64,000 nt of DNA. Origin: Mycosarcoma maydis (lineage: Eukaryota; Basidiomycota; Ustilaginomycetes; Ustilaginales). The notes under the pieces are model-generated. The model saw nothing but the letters and a program-made list of their open reading frames with translations, was not told the origin of the DNA and did not search any database. Positions within the stretch are counted from its first letter, which is position 1. Every line of letters starts with the position of its first letter. The stretch spans positions 248,001 to 312,000 of the forward strand of contig NC_026478.1 of assembly GCF_000328475.2 (NCBI RefSeq), given 5' to 3'. The position numbers and the translations under genes are program-made. Shown here piece by piece: positions 59,467 through 64,000 of this stretch.

Positions 59467-60668
59467 GATTGCAACAGCAAGATCTCGGCAAGCCTCTGTA
59501 GGAATAAGGATCAAACGAAAGCGGACGTGTGCCCTTCATTTCCGAAGTTAAGTGTGTTCTTATAAGATGGTTCTTGCTCGGTGCTCAGAACACCGACGGA
59601 ACCGACAACGGGCAATTACACACTCCACCTTTTCACCGACATACGACCCACGCTCGCACTCAACGCACTCAACCCCACAACCATAGAGGCATGCAATCGT
59701 TGCTTCTGGATTACAATTACAACAGTCACAAGTCTTCCCCCGCGCTGAGGTTTCGCAACAGTCGGTAGGTAAAATCCAAAACAAATAACATCAAAAAAAG
59801 AAAGAAAAAACCAAGATCATCCTAGAGGCCCGGGTCCGCATCCGCGTCCGCGAAATCCCAACCTGACCGAGTCGTTCGCCATTTTTCATTTCACAATAAT
59901 TCACAGATGAGGTCCCAAGTATGGACAACTCACGACTCGTCCGCCAAGTTCCGGACCGATACTCCGATGCAACATGTGCTAGAAGATCTCACATCTCACA
60001 TCTCACATCTTACATCTCCCGATTATTTGTGTGTTGCGGATGCTCACTTACGATTCGTGATTCATGATTTGTAAGCAGCCAATCTGGTTTTGTTCGAAAC
60101 TGCCTGCGTTGTTTATGCGGATAGCCTCAGATGCATGAATGCGCTCACCATCATCTCTTTCACCTTGGTCTGCGGCGTCATATCTTGATTCTATGTGGAA
60201 GGATTAGAGCCAGACTAGGACTATATCGATGAATTTGCGATGCTTTGAAGATGTACTGTACATGTGGACAAGAATTGTAACTTCGACGGCCAAAACGTGA
60301 AAATGAACTCAGTCGCTGGGGCGATAGCCGATTATCGATTGACGAAAACCTTGGCCTTTGCCTTGAAGCCAACTTCTCCCGAGACGCCTATGACACAGGC
60401 CCGTTGAGCTTTCTCTTATTCACGAGCACCCAGACACGGCAACGCAAGTTGGAAAAGAACCAGGTCGTTCGAAGCACAGTCAAAGAGCGGCAGCCAGAAA
60501 AGAGGCGTCTCTACGAGGATGACGACAGAACGAAAACGAAAGATGTAACCAAGCGACGACATATTGCGGACAAAGTAAAGTGACAAGGGTATAAGGAGAT
60601 AAGTAGTGTAGTGAAAAGATGAAAGCAAGTCAGACTACCTGCCCGAGACGATATCTAGGAGACAGCCA
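59467..60668. other. Intergenic region with heptameric repeats
   Basis: This 1.2 kb region lies between two minus-strand genes. It contains a tandem CTCACAT heptamer run (59986-60018) and a TTCGTGA/TTCATGA unit (60050-60070). No gene is recognised; a frame of 74 codons antisense to the lactate dehydrogenase leader looks fortuitous. Confidence 0.4.
59986..60018. repeat. CTCACAT heptamer tandem repeat
   Basis: Four to five head-to-tail 7-bp units (CTCACAT, CTCACAT, CTCACAT, CTTACAT). The period equals that of the TTCGTGA family, but the unit is different. Confidence 0.75.
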
Positions 60669-62060
60669 TCAAACGGCGCCAGCAACGACATTGCGCGAAG
60701 CCATCCTCGGCGACGTGCGACGGCTCGAAGAAACAGAGGAGGGAGATCCTTCCTTGACCGTCTTCGGAGAGGCTGCTTCCACTGCTGAAATCTCGGTCGC
60801 TTGGCCATCATCGGCCTTGAGTCGCTTGCTGACTTCATCGAGAGAGTCTGAGAGCGTGTTGCGGGTCGAATCATCAGCGTGCACCTCTTGGCTGAGCGCG
60901 CTTGCCTTGCGTTTGTTGGCAGCTGTCGCGCGCACAGCTGGCGACGATGCGTCGGCATCGGAAGCGCTGGTCTTGGTCTCGTTTGCATCGGCATCGTCAT
61001 GGTCGAGTAGGGGCTCCATGGTGATGGCGCTAGCAGCGAGGGGACTGCTTTGGAAAGGTGCAGTCGAGGCCAACCCATGGTGGTTCTTGCTGACCTCTGG
61101 CGGACTTGTGCCACGCGAAAGCGAATTGCGGTTTGCTTCTTCTTCCGCCGGAGCGGCTGATCCTGAGCGTGTACCCGCGCGTCTTGCCGACACCGACGCC
61201 TGAGCTGTGATAGGCGCGGGTGAGGATGCTCTTGAGGCGGGTCGGCGCGATCGACTTGAAGGGACCGTGAGATGAGATTCGGATGTCGGGTTGGCCGAGC
61301 TGCGACTCCTAGAAGAGTCACGACTCATGGCTGGAGACGCCGCTTCCGGCTTGGCGGTGCTCGACGACGCCGTCTGAGAAACAGTAGTTGTCTGAAGTGC
61401 GCCTGCAACGGTAGCATACGGACTGCTGCTCTTGCGCTTCTTGCCCAGGCCCTTGACGCCAAGATGCTCGAGTTCAGCCTTGGACGCCAACTTCTTGGCC
61501 GCTTCGCGCTTGGCAGACTGGATGGCTTTTTGTTGAGCCTCACGTGCTTTGGCGAGCGCGGTGCCGGGCGCACCGGGATAACGGTCGTTGGTGAGCGAGT
61601 ATATCTCGGAACGCTTGCCCGAGTTGGGGTCATAGAGTGGATGTGAGCCCTCGGCGGACCAGTGTGGAACGCTGGTGGTGATGAGTGGTACGAGCTTGTC
61701 CGAAGTGCGTTGTGAGGGTGTGGCAATCGCCGCGCCTTTGGACACGAGGGAGAGCGGAGGCGCTCGGAATGCTTGAAATTTGCGACCACGCTTTGCGCCA
61801 ACGGCATAGATGCTGTCAGCGGAAGACTTGACGTACGACGATGATGGGGGCGGAGAACCGCCGGCAGACGAAGAAGAGGACGATGAAGCTGATGCGGAAG
61901 CAGCGGCAGCTTGGAGCGCTTGGAGGGCAAGGATCTGGTTTTGTTTAGCAGCAAGCGCGATGCGGCTGAGAGGCGCGGGCATGGGCTGCGCAGGGCGGAT
62001 CGAAGTTGAGGAGCCCAGCGAGCTCAAGCCCCGCGGCTGGACAGGCACGGCGGAGCTCAT
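60669..62060 (-). CDS. Ser/Ala-rich low-complexity protein of unknown function
   Basis: The frame runs back to a GTG (62222), but the first ATG is at 62060, giving 463 residues. A CTCACAG acceptor-like site lies 33 bp upstream of it, which suggests a 5' UTR intron. The protein has no signal peptide or transmembrane helix and is rich in Ser, Ala, Pro and Arg. The part that looks least repetitive is at about 80-225: KSSADSIYAVGAKRGRKFQAF, SDKLVPLITTSVPHW, HPLYDPNSGKRSEIYSLTNDRYPG and LAKAREAQQKAIQSAKREAAKKL, followed by a KKRK nuclear-type signal. The C-terminal half is Ser/Thr/Arg-rich with SRSRS runs and a short acidic region. I do not recognise a domain. It is probably a nuclear protein, confined to smuts or fungi; this is inference. 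Confidence 0.7.
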   Translation of the reverse strand: MSSAVPVQPRGLSSLGSSTSIRPAQPMPAPLSRIALAAKQNQILALQALQAAAASASASSSSSSSAGGSPPPSSSYVKSSADSIYAVGAKRGRKFQAFRAPPLSLVSKGAAIATPSQRTSDKLVPLITTSVPHWSAEGSHPLYDPNSGKRSEIYSLTNDRYPGAPGTALAKAREAQQKAIQSAKREAAKKLASKAELEHLGVKGLGKKRKSSSPYATVAGALQTTTVSQTASSSTAKPEAASPAMSRDSSRSRSSANPTSESHLTVPSSRSRRPASRASSPAPITAQASVSARRAGTRSGSAAPAEEEANRNSLSRGTSPPEVSKNHHGLASTAPFQSSPLAASAITMEPLLDHDDADANETKTSASDADASSPAVRATAANKRKASALSQEVHADDSTRNTLSDSLDEVSKRLKADDGQATEISAVEAASPKTVKEGSPSSVSSSRRTSPRMASRNVVAGAV

Positions 62061-63633
62061 ATCGGCGTGGTCTAGCAGATTGTAGTGATATCCTGTGAGT
62101 TGAAGGAGGTAGTGGCAACAGGTTGGGGCAACGGCGTGATGGTGGTTGGGTCGAAGATGAGCCCAAGCAGACACGCAAGCGCTTTGATGTAACAGGGCCA
62201 AGGGGCGAGGTTTGGGACGCACACTCTGTCGGAGCAGCGGAGGAAGCGGACTGATTCAGTAACTAAGTTATTCGTGATTGTGGAACACGGTATGCGGGTG
62301 AGTGACTTGGTCTCTGCAAGATTCACGATTTCTTTTGTTGAACCGGCTAATCACGAATGTGGGTGGAGAGCGCCAGCCAGCCGCTGAACGAAGCTGTCTC
62401 GCTTCGGATGTCTTTGGTGCTCAAGGATGCGCCTAACTACAACAAACTCGTGACTGAAAAGGCAATCACGAATATCTTACCACCCCGTGCAGGTTGTGTC
62501 TGACTGCTCTACTGCAGACAGTGTCAAAGTCACTTCACTCTTGCGACTTTTTTCTAATCAATTCTCTCCATGACGACCCGCTCCACCTCAAAACAAGGGT
62601 CCAAAACATGACTGGTCTGGTGCCTTTTTTCGCATTGTTGCATCACATTCAGCATGACCTTCTTGCCAAAGGGCCTTGCGACGAGCTCGCTCAGCGAGAT
62701 TGCAACTGGCAGCTGCAGCTGCAGCTACACGTACTAAGTTATTGGTGATCTCTTCAAGTTGGCATCGTACGACAGCTCGTGTTCGTTTACCAGTTCAATC
62801 AAGACCGGCACCAATGATAGCTGGGGCAAGGTCGCCGCCACTTGTAACTGACTCTATCTTAGATTTCGGAAGGGGACGGAAAAAGCCTAAACAGGAAAGC
62901 CTTGCATTGGCAAAGGAGTGTCTCAAACGGGGCTTCCGAGCAGACTAGGGAGTGTCACTCTCAATCAAGTACTGCTTCATGACTCGCTTGGAAGGTCATC
63001 GCAAGAGCTCCATCTCGCAGAAAACCTTCGATGAAGCAAGATTCGATCATGCTATCGTCACCCGTCCCGAAAAAGTTTCGGGCCACTCTGCTGAATTCAG
63101 TGCATACTTTTTCTTTCGCCCTGCCGACGAGAATCAATGTGCGATCCGTGCAATGATCCTGATTAGCATATTGTGGCATCCCAACTTTGCCTTGCTCGTC
63201 CTTCAGATGTATTGCTAGTCGTATGCGAAAGTAATGGTCGCTTTTCACAAAGATGAGAGTTGCGAGTGGTGTGGGAAGCGCACGCACTTTGTATAAGTTA
63301 GTTAACTTACGTTAGGATCACTTGTTGAGCTGTGTCTCGCACTCACGGGCCAGACTTTCTAAATCGTGAATGGTCTCAGCCCTCGTGTCCATGTCTCGTG
63401 CGAATAATCACGATGACCAGAGGATGTGAAAAGTGGAGAAATGGCCCATTTAGGAATGGCTCGGCGGCCCCACATGCATCTTGGACTTGCACAGCTTTGA
63501 TTCGACCAAGTCACGAGTGAGTGCATCTCCATCTTCCATAGACTCGACTCGGCCTGCGCGTCGATCGTTTCAAGCAGCAAGATCCCTTGACAAGCGTCTT
63601 GACACGTCTGCCGAGTTCTCATCACTGCTGACC
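62061..63633. other. Divergent intergenic region with heptamer units
   Basis: This 1.57 kb region lies between the low-complexity gene (-) and the partial gene at the right edge (+). Heptamer-type units lie at 62270-62280, 62321-62330, 62349-62358, 62463-62473 and 63361-63370, more scattered than tandem. Frames of up to 108 codons overlap on both strands and are not recognised. Confidence 0.4.
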
Positions 63634-64000
63634 ATGTCTCCAAGGCCTACTACGCCGATTCTGCACCAGCCAGGCTGGAGCAGCCTGGCAAGGCCCAGAA
63701 GCAGTAGCGAGCAATCTCGACCGCGTCAGAGCATCACAATCGAAGAGCCGGAACGAACTCGAACGGCGACGAGCCATTCTTCGCTCGCATCAGCAGCCAC
63801 GAACGCATCCACCTCACCCTCACGCTCGGCCATTGTTGGAGACGGAACGTACGGCGGACGACGAGGCGGACCGTCGATGAGCAAGAGCCGCACCAGCAGC
63901 TCGGGCGGCTTGAGCGATGTCAGAGCTGGATACGAACGCAGAGTAGGCTTTGACACCATGCCCGATGCCGACGAGACCAACTCGGGTGCCTTTAGCTTTA
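63634..64000 (+). CDS. Probable universal stress protein (UspA-domain) gene, 3' partial
   Basis: An ATG at 63634 opens a frame that is still open at the right edge (122 codons). The first 100 residues are Ser/Arg/Thr-rich and low complexity, with GGRRGGPSMSKSRTSSSGGL before the edge. The last part, YERRVGFDTMPDADETNSGAFSF, resembles the RxVGFDTF-type lead-in that precedes the UspA domain in basidiomycete proteins. The domain itself would lie beyond the window, so the assignment is inferred from this short motif only. There is no signal peptide. ACC before the ATG gives a good start context. Confidence 0.5.
   Translation, partial: MSPRPTTPILHQPGWSSLARPRSSSEQSRPRQSITIEEPERTRTATSHSSLASAATNASTSPSRSAIVGDGTYGGRRGGPSMSKSRTSSSGGLSDVRAGYERRVGFDTMPDADETNSGAFSF

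Noticed and set aside
62061..62222. Extended GTG start for the low-complexity protein
   Set aside because: No ATG in the extension, and an acceptor-like site lies just upstream of the Met at 62060, so the region is probably untranslated.

Overview
This is a 64 kb stretch of eukaryotic nuclear chromosome, almost certainly from a smut fungus (Basidiomycota, Ustilaginomycotina, Ustilaginaceae). The evidence is dense, mostly intronless genes with a few short GT-AG introns, moderate GC, a ferroxidase and an iron permease gene arranged head to head as in the fer1/fer2 locus of Ustilago maydis, a basidiomycete-style PAN-like secreted domain, and many intergenic copies of a TTCGTGA heptamer. I see no viral, plasmid, CRISPR, rRNA, tRNA or intact transposon sequence. 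I cannot name the species.

Layout. 1-2286: DNA polymerase eta, cut by the left edge. 4974-5900: secreted GH128 glucanase. 6696-8252: monocarboxylate-type MFS permease. 8816-11158 (-): secreted histidine-rich protein with a Cys-rich C-terminal module. 11903-13792 (-) and 16464-18011 (+): Fet3-type ferroxidase and Ftr1-type permease, divergent across 2.67 kb carrying TGATAA-type GATA sites. 18319-19453 (-): BIG1/VOA1-like ER membrane protein in four exons. 19887-21008 (-): SDR oxidoreductase with a long N-terminal extension. 23122-25113: dihydroxyacetone kinase. 26489-28264: DUF1769 protein. 28457-29272 (-): Mpv17/PMP22 protein. 30780-32689: splicing factor Prp19. 35161-38574: Zn2Cys6 transcription factor. 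38777-40150 (-): SAGA subunit Spt3. 41079-42305: branched-chain aminotransferase. 42483-44156 (-): Dal5-type anion:cation symporter. 45126-47165 (-): amidase. 48360-49865: UDP-glucose dehydrogenase. 50091-51896 (-): Cdc1/Ted1 metallophosphoesterase. 52671-53957: PP2C phosphatase Ptc7. 54439-55080: DUF1770 protein. 55191-57140 (-): AidB-like acyl-CoA dehydrogenase ending in a peroxisomal SHL signal. 57715-59466 (-): cytochrome b2-type L-lactate dehydrogenase. 60669-62060 (-): low-complexity protein of unknown function. 63634-end: start of a probable universal-stress-protein gene.

How they work together. The clear functional unit is the reductive iron uptake pair: extracellular Fe(II) is oxidised by the ferroxidase and passed to the permease. 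A secreted protein with a dense His cluster lies directly downstream of the ferroxidase and may be linked to metal handling (inference). The neighbouring amidase and ACS-type permease could form a small amide/ureide use module (inference). The rest is housekeeping or unrelated. Several longest open frames begin at GTG or TTG; I moved those starts to the first sensible ATG and say so in each entry.

The gaps are 0.3-2.7 kb long and contain mainly UTR and promoter sequence, homopolymers and the heptamer repeats. I found no unmistakable new multi-gene system. The most interesting leads are the histidine-rich secreted protein beside the iron uptake pair, and the dispersed heptamer family that appears to avoid coding sequence.
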